64,000 nucleotides of DNA from Peptoniphilus_B koenoeneniae (GCF_030812875.1 NZ_JAUSTN010000004.1:62001-126000), one strand, 5' to 3'; counted from the stretch's first letter, positions 9,075 to 18,307 are shown. Program-made: numbers and translations. The notes: generated from the sequence alone by a model not told the origin.

Positions 9075-9435
9075 TAATCTCCACCTATAGCTATCTGCTA
9101 TAAGCGCTTTGTAAGTTAAGTAAATAAATAGTTAATGGAAGAGATTATAGCTTTTAATTTTCATCTTATAATTTTAAAATAAAAAAGCTTAATCAAAAAG
9201 AGCAAGCATAGTAATTTAACCTGCTTCTAAAAGTATTGGACCATATTTTCTTATCTATTTCTTATTAAGAATATGAAAAAAGAAAAATTTCCTTACTTTC
9301 AAATTAATATTAACACAATTTATTGATAATATCAATCATTTTTAAAAAAAGTTTTTATATCACTTTACCAATGTGCTATACTTTATCTAAGCAATGTAAG
9401 CTTATAAAAATATCACAAAAGAAAGGAATGATTTT

Positions 9436-10692
9436 ATGAGTAAAAAGAAAGGTTTAAGTTTACCGCTCCAAATTTTAATTGGTTTAATAGTGGGCGTAAT
9501 CGTTGGAATTATGATGCAAGGAAATCCTGATGCGGCAAATAAATTTATAAAACCAATAGGAACCTTATTTCTTAATTTAATCAAACTTGTTATTGTACCT
9601 TTAGTATTTTCTTCACTTCTTATTGGAGTTGCGGACTTAAAAGATGCAAAACAAATAGGAAAAATCGGTGCAAAAACCTTTGTCTACTTCTTTGCAACAA
9701 CAGCAATTGCAATTGTTATCGGACTTGGGCTTGCAAACTTATTAAATGTAGGAGGTAACTTCGTATTACCTGCAGATCAACTTACTTATGAAGCAAAAGA
9801 AGCTCCTCAATTTATTGACACACTCATCAATATTGTTCCGTCAAATCCGCTTAAATCATTAGTAAACGGTGAAATGTTACAAATTATTGTATTTGCCCTA
9901 TTTGTCGGCGGCGGACTTCTTGCTGCAGGAGAAAAAGGACAAGCAGTATTTAATTTCTTTGATGGTATGACAGATGCAATGATCCATATTACAAATGGAA
10001 TTATGAAAACTGCACCAATAGGTGTATTCGGACTTATCGTTCCTGTTATAGCAGCAAATGGACCTAAGGTTTTACTTCCTTTAATAAGAGTTGTCGGAAT
10101 AGTATACTTAGGATGTTTCTTACACGCAATAATAGTTTATGCAACATCTATAAAAATCTTTGCAAAATTACCTGTAGGAACATTTTTTAAAAAAGTTTTT
10201 GAACCATGGGCTCTTGCTTTTACAACTTCATCATCTTCAGGAACACTTCCAGTTTCTCTTGAAGTTGCACAAAAAGAACTTGGAGTATCAAAGCCAATAG
10301 CAAGTTTTGTACTTCCCCTTGGTGCAACAGTAAATATGGATGGTACTGCAATTTATCAAGGTGTATGTGCCCTATTTATAGCTCAAGTATACGGTTTATC
10401 ACTAACTCCTTCTCAACAACTTACAATAGTTTTAACAACAGTTCTCGCATCAGTAGGAACAGCAGGAGTTCCAGGCGCAGGTATGATAATGCTTGCCATG
10501 GTACTTCAAGGAGTAGGAATTCCTGTAGAAGGTATAGCCCTAGTAGCAGGAATAGACAGAATATTTGATATGATAAGAACTTCAATAAACGTTCTTGGTG
10601 ATATAGCTTGTTCAGTAATAGTAGCAAAGAGCGAAGGACAACTTGACGAATCAGTTTACAGAACAGAAAAAAAAGAATTAAAGAAAGCATAA
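9436..10692 (+). CDS. Dicarboxylate/amino acid:cation symporter (DAACS, GltP/GltT-like)
   Basis: Secondary transporter for glutamate/aspartate or C4-dicarboxylates, driven by Na+ or H+. The 418 residues give the family's 8-TM pattern. The re-entrant loop signature TTSSSSGTLPVSLEVA and the TM7 motif ATVNMDGTAIYQG are intact, followed by the second hairpin GTAGVPGAG. Length is typical (400-440). RBS AAAGGAATG precedes the ATG. An amino-acid racemase starts 5 bp after its stop, which favours aspartate or glutamate as substrate. Exact substrate and coupling ion are inferred. Confidence 0.9.
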   Translation: MSKKKGLSLPLQILIGLIVGVIVGIMMQGNPDAANKFIKPIGTLFLNLIKLVIVPLVFSSLLIGVADLKDAKQIGKIGAKTFVYFFATTAIAIVIGLGLANLLNVGGNFVLPADQLTYEAKEAPQFIDTLINIVPSNPLKSLVNGEMLQIIVFALFVGGGLLAAGEKGQAVFNFFDGMTDAMIHITNGIMKTAPIGVFGLIVPVIAANGPKVLLPLIRVVGIVYLGCFLHAIIVYATSIKIFAKLPVGTFFKKVFEPWALAFTTSSSSGTLPVSLEVAQKELGVSKPIASFVLPLGATVNMDGTAIYQGVCALFIAQVYGLSLTPSQQLTIVLTTVLASVGTAGVPGAGMIMLAMVLQGVGIPVEGIALVAGIDRIFDMIRTSINVLGDIACSVIVAKSEGQLDESVYRTEKKELKKA

Positions 10693-10697
10693 ATTTA

Positions 10698-11384
10698 ATG
10701 GAAAAATTAGCAATACTTGGTGGCATGGGACCTCTTGCCACCAAAGTTTTTTATGAAAAAATAATAGCCCACGAAGATGCAAAATCAGACAATGAACACT
10801 TGGACATTTTAATATCTTCCCACGCAAGTATGCCTGATAGAACTCAAGTAATCTTAAAAGGTCTTCATAAAAGCTTAGTATTAAAGGAAGTAGAAAAAGA
10901 TTTAAAAATTTTTGAAGCCTATGGAGCAAAAAATTTAGCAATTCCCTGCAACACCTTCCACTATTTTTATGAAGATGTAAAAAAACTTACAAAAATAAAC
11001 ATCATAAACATGCCCTATGAAACCTTAAAAGAATTGTCAAAAAGAGGAAAAAAATTTATAGTCTTGGGAACAGACGGAACGAAAAAAGGAAAAGTCTATA
11101 AAAAATTTAACGCAGAATTTCAAATGGAAGAAATAGAAACCGACCAAAAAACCCAAGAAAAAATAATGGAAATCATCTACAAAATAAAAGAAACAAACAT
11201 GACAAAAAGTAAAGAACTAAACGACATAATAAGAACATATAAAAAGCTTGGAGCAATCTCCATCCTTGCCTGCACGGAACTATCCTGCATAGAAATAGAA
11301 GATGACCTAAAAGACACAATAATAGATCCTCTTGAAATTTTGACAAAAAAATCCATAGAATTATCCGGACAAAAATATAAATAG
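10698..11384 (+). CDS. Aspartate/glutamate racemase family protein
   Basis: PLP-independent racemase of the RacD/MurI fold, interconverting L- and D-Asp or Glu through two cysteines. Both are present: C84 in IPCNTFHY and C192 in LACTELSC. The N-terminal glycine loop ILGGMGPLAT and the MPDRT segment fit aspartate racemases rather than MurI. The 228 residues are a normal length. It directly follows the symporter, so a role in catabolising or converting imported Asp/Glu fits better than cell-wall D-Glu supply; that is inference. The following surface-protein gene starts 9 bp downstream. Confidence 0.85.
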   Translation: MEKLAILGGMGPLATKVFYEKIIAHEDAKSDNEHLDILISSHASMPDRTQVILKGLHKSLVLKEVEKDLKIFEAYGAKNLAIPCNTFHYFYEDVKKLTKINIINMPYETLKELSKRGKKFIVLGTDGTKKGKVYKKFNAEFQMEEIETDQKTQEKIMEIIYKIKETNMTKSKELNDIIRTYKKLGAISILACTELSCIEIEDDLKDTIIDPLEILTKKSIELSGQKYK

Positions 11385-11393
11385 GAGGAAAAA

Positions 11394-12140
11394 ATGAAAA
11401 AAATATTATTAATATTAAGTCTTATTCTTACATTTTTAGGAGTTTACGCAAAAGAAAACTCTAACGTAACACTTTATGTAAACGGAGAATTGGTAGGCTA
11501 TAACAGATTTGGAAGTATAGAAGAAAGGGACTCTCCAGCAATCTTAAAATACGGAAAAACCTATATAGAACTAAAAACTCTTTTAAGAAGAATGCCTTAC
11601 TTAAAATATGAAAAAGAAAAACTAAGCTACAAAGAAAGTGAATATCAAAAAATAGAAAGCATAGAAATTAAAGGCAAAAAATATTTACCAATAAGAAAAT
11701 TAGCAGACACATTTGGAATCAAAATAAATTGGGACGCCAAAACAAAAACAGCAATGTTGGGTCAATATTTAAATTCTCCTCTTGAATTATTAAAATCATC
11801 AGGAGAAAAAATCAACTTTGAAAAAATAAAAGCAAGCTTTATCTTGCCAAAAGATTTCAAAGACAATGTAGAGATAAAAGAAATAAAAGACGCAGTGGAA
11901 TTTAAAGATAAAAAGAATTTAAAAGCAGGAGGCCGTCTCTTCACCATATCATGGAACAAAGGTCCAATATCCAGCATGGTGCCAGGAGTAATCTTAGACT
12001 ATAAGGACGGAAAATTTTTAGAAGCCTACTTTTCATCAGACGTTCAAGTAGACACAAGTAAAAAAGAATTAGAAGAATCCTATGTGAAATTAAGAGAAAT
12101 GTCCTTCGACGTTTTACAAACTTATGAAGAAATAAAATAA
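11394..12140 (+). CDS. Secreted protein with copper-amine-oxidase-N (stalk) domain
   Basis: 248 residues with a cleavable-looking signal peptide (MKKILLILSLILTFLGVYA). It is followed by a Cu_amine_oxidN1-like domain at about 25-125: VTLYVNGEL..., ILKYGKTYIELKTLL, KYLPIRKLADTFGIKINWD. This domain is common in clostridial extracellular proteins and is not an enzyme. The C-terminal half is not recognised. RBS AGGAGG precedes the ATG and it is last in the symporter-racemase operon. A cell-surface role is likely; the function is unknown. Confidence 0.75.
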   Translation: MKKILLILSLILTFLGVYAKENSNVTLYVNGELVGYNRFGSIEERDSPAILKYGKTYIELKTLLRRMPYLKYEKEKLSYKESEYQKIESIEIKGKKYLPIRKLADTFGIKINWDAKTKTAMLGQYLNSPLELLKSSGEKINFEKIKASFILPKDFKDNVEIKEIKDAVEFKDKKNLKAGGRLFTISWNKGPISSMVPGVILDYKDGKFLEAYFSSDVQVDTSKKELEESYVKLREMSFDVLQTYEEIK

Positions 12141-12141
12141 T

Positions 12142-12178
12142 AAAAAAAGTGTTTGGAAAATTCCAAACACTTTTTTTA
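12142..12178. terminator. Bidirectional terminator
   Basis: Perfect stem AAGTGTTTGGAA/TTCCAAACACTT with A- and T-runs, between convergent genes. Confidence 0.9.
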
Positions 12179-12183
12179 TTATT

Positions 12184-13539
12184 TTATCTTTTTAAATACT
12201 CATTAATAAGATTAGAAAATTTATTTCCTAATAATACCAATGCTATCAAATTTGGTATAACAATAAACCCAACTGCCATATCAGCCATATCCCATATTTT
12301 TTCTATTTCCATTGTTACAGCTATCAAAGGCATTATAAAAAATATCCACTTTAAATATTTTTCGGTTTTTTCACCAAATAAGTAGGCGACGCTTGTTCTA
12401 AATTCAACATAAAATCCCAAATATGATGAATATGTAAATAAAATTACAGCGATTCCTAAGACATAAATACCTATTGAACCCCACGCACTTCTAAAAGCAT
12501 CAAAGGTTAGTATAGCTCCAGTATTTCCATTGCTCCAAACACCACTTGCAAGTATAGATAAAGACGTTAATGAGCATATAATTATTGTATCAATAAATAC
12601 CTCTAATATTCCAAACATTGATTGATGTATTGGATGATCTGTTATAGCAGTAGCGTGTACGGTTGCTGCAGTTCCTTCTCCTGCTTCATTAGAGAAAATA
12701 CCTCTTGATGCTCCCCTGGCCATTGCTAAAGTTATTGTTGCACCAGCAAAACCACCTATCGCAGGAGCAGGCTGAAAAGCATATTTAAAAATAGATGAAA
12801 TTGCTGATGGAACATTAGAAATATTAGTAAATATTACATACAAGCTTCCAATTATATATACTATTATCATAGGTGGAACAATTTTTCCGCAAAAAGCTCC
12901 AATCTTATTTATTCCTCCTGTCAATACTACTGCTAAGCTAATAGCAACTAATAAAACTCCAGATAATATTAAGGGAATATTAAAAACATCTTTAGCAGTT
13001 GTTGCAAGAGTATTAGCTTGTACAAAACAAGCATCTGTTAAAACTAAAATTAAAAGACCTATAGCATAAATTGAGGCTAATATACTTCCAGTTTTTCCTA
13101 AAGCTTTTTTCATATAATACATAGGGCCACCATAATATTCACCGTTTAATCCTTTTACCCTATATTTTACAGATAAAGAAACCTCTGCCATTTTTGTAGC
13201 CATGCCAAAAATAGCTATCAGCCACATCCAAAAAACTGATCCTGGACCTCCAACAGCAATTGCTGCTGCAACTCCTGCAATATTTCCACTCCCTACAGTG
13301 CCTGCTAATACTGCACTTAAGGCTTGATAAGAGTTCAATTGTCCATCCCCTTCAACTTTTTTTGTTTTGTTGAAAAGTTGACCAAGTGTAAGTTTAATCC
13401 ACATTTTAATATGCAATATCTGAAAAAATTTTGCTTTAAATGTTAAATATATCCCTACTCCTATAACTAAAATCATTAGTGGGATTCCCCATAAAAAGTC
13501 CGTAATACTATAAATCTTTGACCAAATTAATTCAAACAT
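12184..13539 (-). CDS. AGCS family sodium:alanine/glycine symporter
   Basis: Imports alanine, glycine or related small amino acids with Na+. The 451 residues carry the AGCS signatures GSGNIAGVAAAIAVGGPGSVFWMW (split here as GTVGSGNIAGVA and GGPGSVFWMWL), GEYYGGPMYYM and SNEAGEGTAATVHA, with about ten hydrophobic segments. Length is typical. It is 15 bp downstream of the diaminopropionate ammonia-lyase gene on the same strand. It may therefore import diaminopropionate or a structurally similar amino acid; that substrate is inferred from the operon only. Confidence 0.9.
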   Translation of the reverse strand: MFELIWSKIYSITDFLWGIPLMILVIGVGIYLTFKAKFFQILHIKMWIKLTLGQLFNKTKKVEGDGQLNSYQALSAVLAGTVGSGNIAGVAAAIAVGGPGSVFWMWLIAIFGMATKMAEVSLSVKYRVKGLNGEYYGGPMYYMKKALGKTGSILASIYAIGLLILVLTDACFVQANTLATTAKDVFNIPLILSGVLLVAISLAVVLTGGINKIGAFCGKIVPPMIIVYIIGSLYVIFTNISNVPSAISSIFKYAFQPAPAIGGFAGATITLAMARGASRGIFSNEAGEGTAATVHATAITDHPIHQSMFGILEVFIDTIIICSLTSLSILASGVWSNGNTGAILTFDAFRSAWGSIGIYVLGIAVILFTYSSYLGFYVEFRTSVAYLFGEKTEKYLKWIFFIMPLIAVTMEIEKIWDMADMAVGFIVIPNLIALVLLGNKFSNLINEYLKR

Positions 13540-13554
13540 ACTAATTTCTCCTTA

Positions 13555-14757
13555 TTATAAATTTGGATATTTTCCATTCCATACAATATTTTGGAAATTC
13601 TCTTTATCAGTATCTCCCTCAGTGCTAAAAAATAAAATTATGCTATCTTCATCAATTTTTAGTTTTTCTTTTATGGAAGATAGAGATTTGTCTTCTAAAA
13701 TTTTCATTACAGTTCCAAATGGAGCCGCTCCACTTTCTCCTGAAATTATTCGTACATCGCCTGATAAAGGCGCATTTAAAACTCTCATCCCATGTGCTGC
13801 TATTTCATCAGACACACTTATAAAATTTTCTGCATAAGACATTAAGACTTTTAGACCTACGGTATTTGGCTCTCCACATGCTAATCCAGCCATTATTGTT
13901 TGCATATCTCCATCAACGCAAATTCTTTTATTTTCTTCAATACTTCTAAAAATACAATTTGCATTTTTAGGTTCTACTATTGTAATTATTGGTTTTTCAT
14001 CTTTATATATGTTAGAAAAAAATCCTGTAACTGCAGCTGCAAGAGAACCAACTCCTGCTTGTAAAAATACATGACTCGGCTTTAAATTTTTTTGTTTTAG
14101 ATCTTCATAAGATTCAAACGCCATTGTCATATAGCCTTGCATTATCCACTTAGGTATATCTTCATATCCATCCCAAGCAGTATCTTGGATCATCACCCAA
14201 CCATTTTTTTTGGCATTTTCATCTGCAAGTCTTACACACTCATCATAATTCAAATCTTGAACAGTTACTTCAGCCCCTTCTAACGCTATATTTTCTACTC
14301 TTTCTTTTGCACTTCCCTTAGGCATATATACAATACATTTTTGTTTTAGTTGATTAGCTGTCCAAGCAACACCTCTTCCATGATTTCCATCAGTTGCAGT
14401 TATAAAAGTTATATCTCCTAATTTGTTTTTTACTTCATCACTAATTAGATAATCAAAGGTTATTTCAGATATATCTTTACCTAATTTTTTAGCAATATAC
14501 CTGCCTATTGCATAACTGCCACCAAGAACTTTGAAAGCATTCAAGCCAAATCTATAAGATTCATCCTTCACATAAATATCTTTTACTTTGTATTTTTCTG
14601 CTAAATTTTTAAGTTCAACTAATGGAGTTTTTTTATATTGTGGAAAAGATTTATGAAATTTAATTATTTTATTAACCTCTTCATAATTTAAAAAATCAAT
14701 ATTAATTTTTTCTTCATTTTTTCTTCTTTTGCCTATAAATTTTATTTTGTCATCCAT
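13555..14757 (-). CDS. dpaL: Diaminopropionate ammonia-lyase
   Basis: PLP enzyme (fold type II) splitting 2,3-diaminopropionate to pyruvate and two ammonia; relatives also act on serine. The Schiff-base lysine is K76 in NAFKVLGGSYA. The ATDGNHGRGVAW loop and the glycine-rich phosphate loop GVGSLAAAV follow, then SGESGAAPFG. These fit YgeX/DpaL rather than threonine dehydratase. The 400 residues match the family. The gene is first in an operon with the AGCS symporter and has a GAGGAGG ribosome site. Its promoter overlaps a perfect 32-bp palindrome, and a GntR/FCD regulator is divergent, so substrate-responsive control is likely. Confidence 0.9.
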   Translation of the reverse strand: MDDKIKFIGKRRKNEEKINIDFLNYEEVNKIIKFHKSFPQYKKTPLVELKNLAEKYKVKDIYVKDESYRFGLNAFKVLGGSYAIGRYIAKKLGKDISEITFDYLISDEVKNKLGDITFITATDGNHGRGVAWTANQLKQKCIVYMPKGSAKERVENIALEGAEVTVQDLNYDECVRLADENAKKNGWVMIQDTAWDGYEDIPKWIMQGYMTMAFESYEDLKQKNLKPSHVFLQAGVGSLAAAVTGFFSNIYKDEKPIITIVEPKNANCIFRSIEENKRICVDGDMQTIMAGLACGEPNTVGLKVLMSYAENFISVSDEIAAHGMRVLNAPLSGDVRIISGESGAAPFGTVMKILEDKSLSSIKEKLKIDEDSIILFFSTEGDTDKENFQNIVWNGKYPNL

Positions 14758-14790
14758 AATAATTCCTCCTCAAAAAATAAATTTATATTT

Positions 14791-14822
14791 ATACTGGTAT
14801 GTAATATATTACATACCAGTAT
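14791..14822. promoter_or_regulatory. Perfect 32-bp palindrome, probable GntR/FCD operator
   Basis: Half-site ATACTGGTATGTAATA followed directly by its exact reverse complement. It sits between dpaL (minus) and the GntR-type regulator (plus), across the dpaL -10 box and start point. FadR/FCD regulators bind short palindromes beside divergent targets, which fits auto- and target control. Confidence 0.8.
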
Positions 14823-14845
14823 AAAGCTTTTTTTATTATTGTCAA
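14818..14845 (-). promoter_or_regulatory. Sigma-70-type promoter of dpaL operon
   Basis: Minus strand: -35 TTGACA (14845-14840), 16-bp spacer, -10 TATACT (14823-14818). The -10 box lies at the edge of the palindrome 14791-14822, so a protein bound there would cover the start of transcription. Confidence 0.7.
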
Positions 14846-14915
14846 GCGTTTCCCATGAAATTTTTTTATTTTTGTTGTAAAATGATTATTATGATAAAGA
14901 AAGAGAGTGTTGATT

Positions 14916-15581
14916 TTGTTAAAGAATAATGTAATTAACAGAACTTTTATAAAGGATGAAGTTTATAAAATTTTATTGCATCTGATTGTGACTGGTAAGC
15001 TAAAACAAAATGAAAAAATTAATATTAATGATATTGCTGATGAACTTAATGTAAGCAGGACTCCTGTGAGGGAAGCTGTTTTAATGCTGGAAAATGACGG
15101 ATTTATTATTTCCAATGCTAACAAATCAACTGTCATTGCTCCTGTTAATATAAAGCAAGCTGAAGAAATTTATCCTTTGGTTTTTACTCTTGAAATTTTA
15201 GCTCTTAAGGAGGGTTTTAAAAATATAGGAGATCAGGAAATTTCTTTACTTAAAAAATATAATGATGAACTTATGAATACTATAAGCTCTAATGATTTTG
15301 AAAAATTTGTAGATTGTGATTATATGTTTCATAAAATCATTATTGATTCTGCTAAAAATTCTGAACTTTCAAATATTTTAGATGGTTTAAAGAAAAAAAT
15401 ACAAAGAATTGAATTTTGTTATTACGAAAAGGTGGAACATAAGATGACTTCATTTGGTGGTCATGAAAAGATCATTGAAAGTCTTGAAAAAAGAGATTTG
15501 GAACAAAGTCTTATTAATCTTAAAAATAATTGGCAAGATTCTTTAGAATCTTTAAAGGCTATAAAAAATCTTGAAAAATAA
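14916..15581 (+). CDS. GntR family (FadR/FCD) transcriptional regulator
   Basis: Winged-helix repressor with an all-helical FCD sensor domain. N-terminal HTH: INDIADELNVSRTPVREAVLMLENDGFI; the FCD domain is C-terminal, with acidic/His metal-site candidates in DYMFHK and GGHEKI. The frame extends back to GTG 14907, but the purine-rich site GAGAG then abuts the start, so TTG 14916 is the better start (about 222 residues). It is divergent from dpaL-AGCS and next to a 32-bp palindrome. It probably controls that operon in response to an amino acid or keto-acid; the ligand is unknown. Confidence 0.87.
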   Translation: MLKNNVINRTFIKDEVYKILLHLIVTGKLKQNEKININDIADELNVSRTPVREAVLMLENDGFIISNANKSTVIAPVNIKQAEEIYPLVFTLEILALKEGFKNIGDQEISLLKKYNDELMNTISSNDFEKFVDCDYMFHKIIIDSAKNSELSNILDGLKKKIQRIEFCYYEKVEHKMTSFGGHEKIIESLEKRDLEQSLINLKNNWQDSLESLKAIKNLEK

Positions 15582-15598
15582 TGTTTTATGTAAAAAAT

Positions 15599-15638
15599 AA
15601 AAGGACAAGCTCTAAAATTTTGAGTTTGTCCTTTTTTT
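15599..15638. terminator. Bidirectional terminator
   Basis: Stem AAAAGGACAAGCTC / GAGTTTGTCCTTTT with one wobble position, between the convergent regulator and MutS-like genes. Confidence 0.85.
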
Positions 15639-15641
15639 ATT

Positions 15642-17273
15642 TTATATTATCTTTTCTTTTTCTTTTTCTAAGTTTAAAGAAAATTCTTTTGCGGCTTTTA
15701 CTATTTCTTCAGGATAGTCATTTATTTTTAAAATTTCTATGGCGTTTCTTGTTTTTGCGTAGTCTTCTTTGAGTTTGTAGTCAAAGAAAATATCTCCATC
15801 TTTTATATTTTCTTCAAAATGATAGTTTTTAAAGCCTTCTGCAAGCCTTGTAAGCTCAATGTCGTGAGTGGCCGCTATTACAAAACCTCTTTTGGATAAA
15901 TATTTTAAGGTGAAAAGAGCCGCCGAAATTCTGTCAATGGTGTTTGTTCCTTTAAAAATTTCATCTAAAATGTAAATTCCGTCTTCATTATCTATCATCC
16001 TTTTTATGGCGCTGGTTTCAGCCATAAAATATGATTTACCACTTTCTATGGAATCTTTTATGTCTATTGCCGAATAAATATTTTTCTTTGGCAGGGTAAA
16101 TTTTTCTCCAAAGGCAAAACCTAAGGACATGGCAAGGATTAAATTAATACCAAAAGTCCTCAAAAAAGTGCTCTTCCCCGATGCGTTAGAACCCGTTAAG
16201 AGTATTGATTCTTTAAAATCAAAGGAGTTTGCCACGCTATTTCCCCTATAATATAAAATGGGATTATGGATTTTTTCTCCTATAAATTCATATTTATCTG
16301 TAAATTCCACAATGCATTTATCTTTAAGATCTTCGTAGGCTATGGCTATCCCCAGTTCCATGTCTATTTTTGCAAGGCTTTTATATAATTCATTTATTTC
16401 ATTTATTTTTTCATTTATTAATTTTGTGGTTTTGTATAGAAGTCTTGCTTTAAATAAAAATAAAGAATTTAATATTATATATGCTATGTCCGAATCGGAA
16501 CCGGTTTTAACATAAAATTTTCCCATTTTGCTTTTTATCTGCTTTGAAACTTGTTCATAGTTTTTTAAATTTTCTATTAAGCCGCCCATTTTCAGGTCAG
16601 ATTTTAATATTTGTTCTCTTAAACTTACTAAATTTCTTATGTAAGAAAAAGATTTTGTCTTTCCCGCAACCAGGTCTTCTATTTTCATGTTTAAAAAAAT
16701 ATTTGTCAAAACTATTGCAAATAAAAACATAATAGCAAAGCCTTTGTTTATAAAAAATATGGGAATTGACATAAGTGGACCAATAGACAAAAGATAAATT
16801 GGAATTTTTAGGGGCAAAATCTTACTTGCATCCGTTCCGTTTTTTAATAGGTCGAAGAAGTCTTCCCTGTCAAGCCTTCCATATTTTAAAAATAATTTGC
16901 CCAGTTTCGATGCTTTGTCTTTGTTATTTATTATTTCATCTCTAATGTTTTTTTCTTCTTGATTATAATTTAGTTCATGGAGCTTTTTATAGAGGGCCTG
17001 TCTACCTAAGATTGAAAATGATCTGTCAAAATAGGAAAAAAATTTATCCATTTCCAAATCATTCCAGCTTATACTGTCAACTTTTTCTTTATTGTCTATT
17101 AAAAAGTTTATGGTTTTAAAATTTCTTTTTATTTCTCTTTTTTTATTCCAGGAATCTTTTGCAATTTGATTAAGGGCTTTGTCATATGTTTGAGATTGAT
17201 AAAAGTTGTATAGGTACATTGCCAAAATTATTCCAGATATAAGTATTAATAGCATTAAAAATTCTTGTTCCAT
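15642..17273 (-). CDS. Membrane-anchored MutS-like ATPase
   Basis: 543 residues. Hydrophobic segments lie at 5-24 and about 175-215, then a helical lever-like region, then a MutS domain-V ATPase: Walker A GSNASGKST near 363, ILDEIFKGTNTIDR as Walker B with the family's signature, and THDIEL. It lacks the mismatch-recognition domain I of MutS1 and the Smr domain of MutS2. Similar membrane MutS-like proteins occur in Firmicutes and Bacteroidetes with no settled function; a role in DNA repair should not be assumed. Monocistronic, with a bidirectional terminator downstream and the repeat tract upstream. Confidence 0.82.
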   Translation of the reverse strand: MEQEFLMLLILISGIILAMYLYNFYQSQTYDKALNQIAKDSWNKKREIKRNFKTINFLIDNKEKVDSISWNDLEMDKFFSYFDRSFSILGRQALYKKLHELNYNQEEKNIRDEIINNKDKASKLGKLFLKYGRLDREDFFDLLKNGTDASKILPLKIPIYLLSIGPLMSIPIFFINKGFAIMFLFAIVLTNIFLNMKIEDLVAGKTKSFSYIRNLVSLREQILKSDLKMGGLIENLKNYEQVSKQIKSKMGKFYVKTGSDSDIAYIILNSLFLFKARLLYKTTKLINEKINEINELYKSLAKIDMELGIAIAYEDLKDKCIVEFTDKYEFIGEKIHNPILYYRGNSVANSFDFKESILLTGSNASGKSTFLRTFGINLILAMSLGFAFGEKFTLPKKNIYSAIDIKDSIESGKSYFMAETSAIKRMIDNEDGIYILDEIFKGTNTIDRISAALFTLKYLSKRGFVIAATHDIELTRLAEGFKNYHFEENIKDGDIFFDYKLKEDYAKTRNAIEILKINDYPEEIVKAAKEFSLNLEKEKEKII

Positions 17274-17342
17274 TTTTCACCTCTTGTTTAATTCTATCAT
17301 AATAATAATAGAGGTTGTAAATTTTTGCGGTTATGCATGGGG

Positions 17343-18307
17343 CGGTCCGCGTGTTTAATGTTGGAGAACAAATTCAATTTTTTATAAATTATTTTTTTAC
17401 GCTTTACGTGGAGCATTTTTATTTTAAAATTTTTTCAACATACATTTTTTCTCCATTTATTCTTTCTCATTTTTTATTTTACATATGTAACGCGAGGGGG
17501 ACTAATGGACTTGCGATTGTCCCTAACGTCCCCCTCGCGGCTCCCCCTCCTTACCCCTCGAAACGCTTTTTATTGGTGGAAAAGCTTACGCTTTTCATTC
17601 CTATTGCCTTCATGGAGGTTTAATCTATCTTTATTCTTTTTCATTTTTTTATTTTGTTTTAAATCGCTCGGCTTACGCCGCCGGACCAATAGCAGATATT
17701 TGCAGCCAAATCAAAGATTTGGGCAAATAGTTGCATGAGACCTACCACGATTTTTTTTTCAAAAATCGGGTTAGGTCTTCAAAGTTGGTCCCTACATTCG
17801 CTTGCAAGGGTTTAATTTTGTAAAATCTCTTCGCACAAACAAACCCAACATTCCCATGTGTCTTCCATGTTTGGATAAAATTATAATAAATTTGTGTGTG
17901 GGTTTTTGTGGGCTGTGTTTTTTGTGGGAGAACAAAATAAATATTTGATTTAAAATTTATTTTAAATTTTTTATGCTCTACGTGAAGCATTTTATTTTAA
18001 ATTTTTCCAATAAATCTTTTTTCTGAATTTATTCTTTTTCATTTTTTTATTTATTTTAAATCGCTCGGCTTCGCCGCCGGACCAATAAATTGGTCCCTAC
18101 ATTCGGTTGTAAGGGTTTATTCTTTTGAAACCTCTTCGCACAAATTTACCCCACATTCCTGCGTGGATTCAAAATTACAATAAATTTATACGTGGGATTT
18201 TGTGGGTTGTAGGGACCGGTTTACCGGTCCGCGTGTTTAATGTTGGAGAACAAATTCAATTTTTTTATAAATTATTTTTTTACGCTTCACGTGAAGCATT
18301 TTTATTT
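17343..18307. repeat. Intergenic mosaic of direct repeats and nested GC-rich hairpins
   Basis: About 1 kb without a credible gene. Module A (CGGTCCGCGTGTTTAATG, then GGAGAACAAATTC and a CTTYACGTGRAGCA box) occurs at 17343-17430 and 18225-18307, with a diverged middle copy at about 17917-18010. Module B (TTTATTCTTTTTCATTTTTT, then AAATCGCTCGGCTT) occurs at about 17629-17880 and 18028-18235. Hairpins: 12-bp perfect stem 17491-17502/17528-17539 (CGCGAGGGGGAC); GAAAAGC/GCTTTTC near 17579-17596; GGACCAAT/TTGGTCC; GGACCGGT/ACCGGTCC near 18214-18231. In the first B copy a segment with more hairpins separates the GGACCAAT arms. The right end reaches the stop codon of the next gene. Confidence 0.8.

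Larger units (their letters stand above)
8880..9435. other. Gene-free spacer of 556 bp between divergent units
   Basis: No credible reading frame. It should hold the promoters of the leftward ATPase operon and the rightward symporter operon. It contains a pair of 33-bp direct repeats (8987-9052) that runs into a terminator-like hairpin (9045-9074). A weak similarity also exists between the stretches near 8926-8948 and 9208-9228 (both TAGTAAT-T-A-CCTG-like), which may be chance at this base composition. Confidence 0.6.

Noticed and set aside
8880..9435. Manganese (yybP-ykoY) riboswitch or tRNA in the spacer
   Set aside because: No conserved riboswitch core or cloverleaf could be built; only the direct repeats and one hairpin are supported.
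10365..10941. Antisense open frames over the symporter and racemase genes
   Set aside because: Shadow frames of strongly supported coding sequences; compositionally biased (Leu- or Ser-rich).
17343..18307. CRISPR array
   Set aside because: Repeats are long, few, unequally spaced and internally palindromic with no regular spacers; no cas genes in the window.
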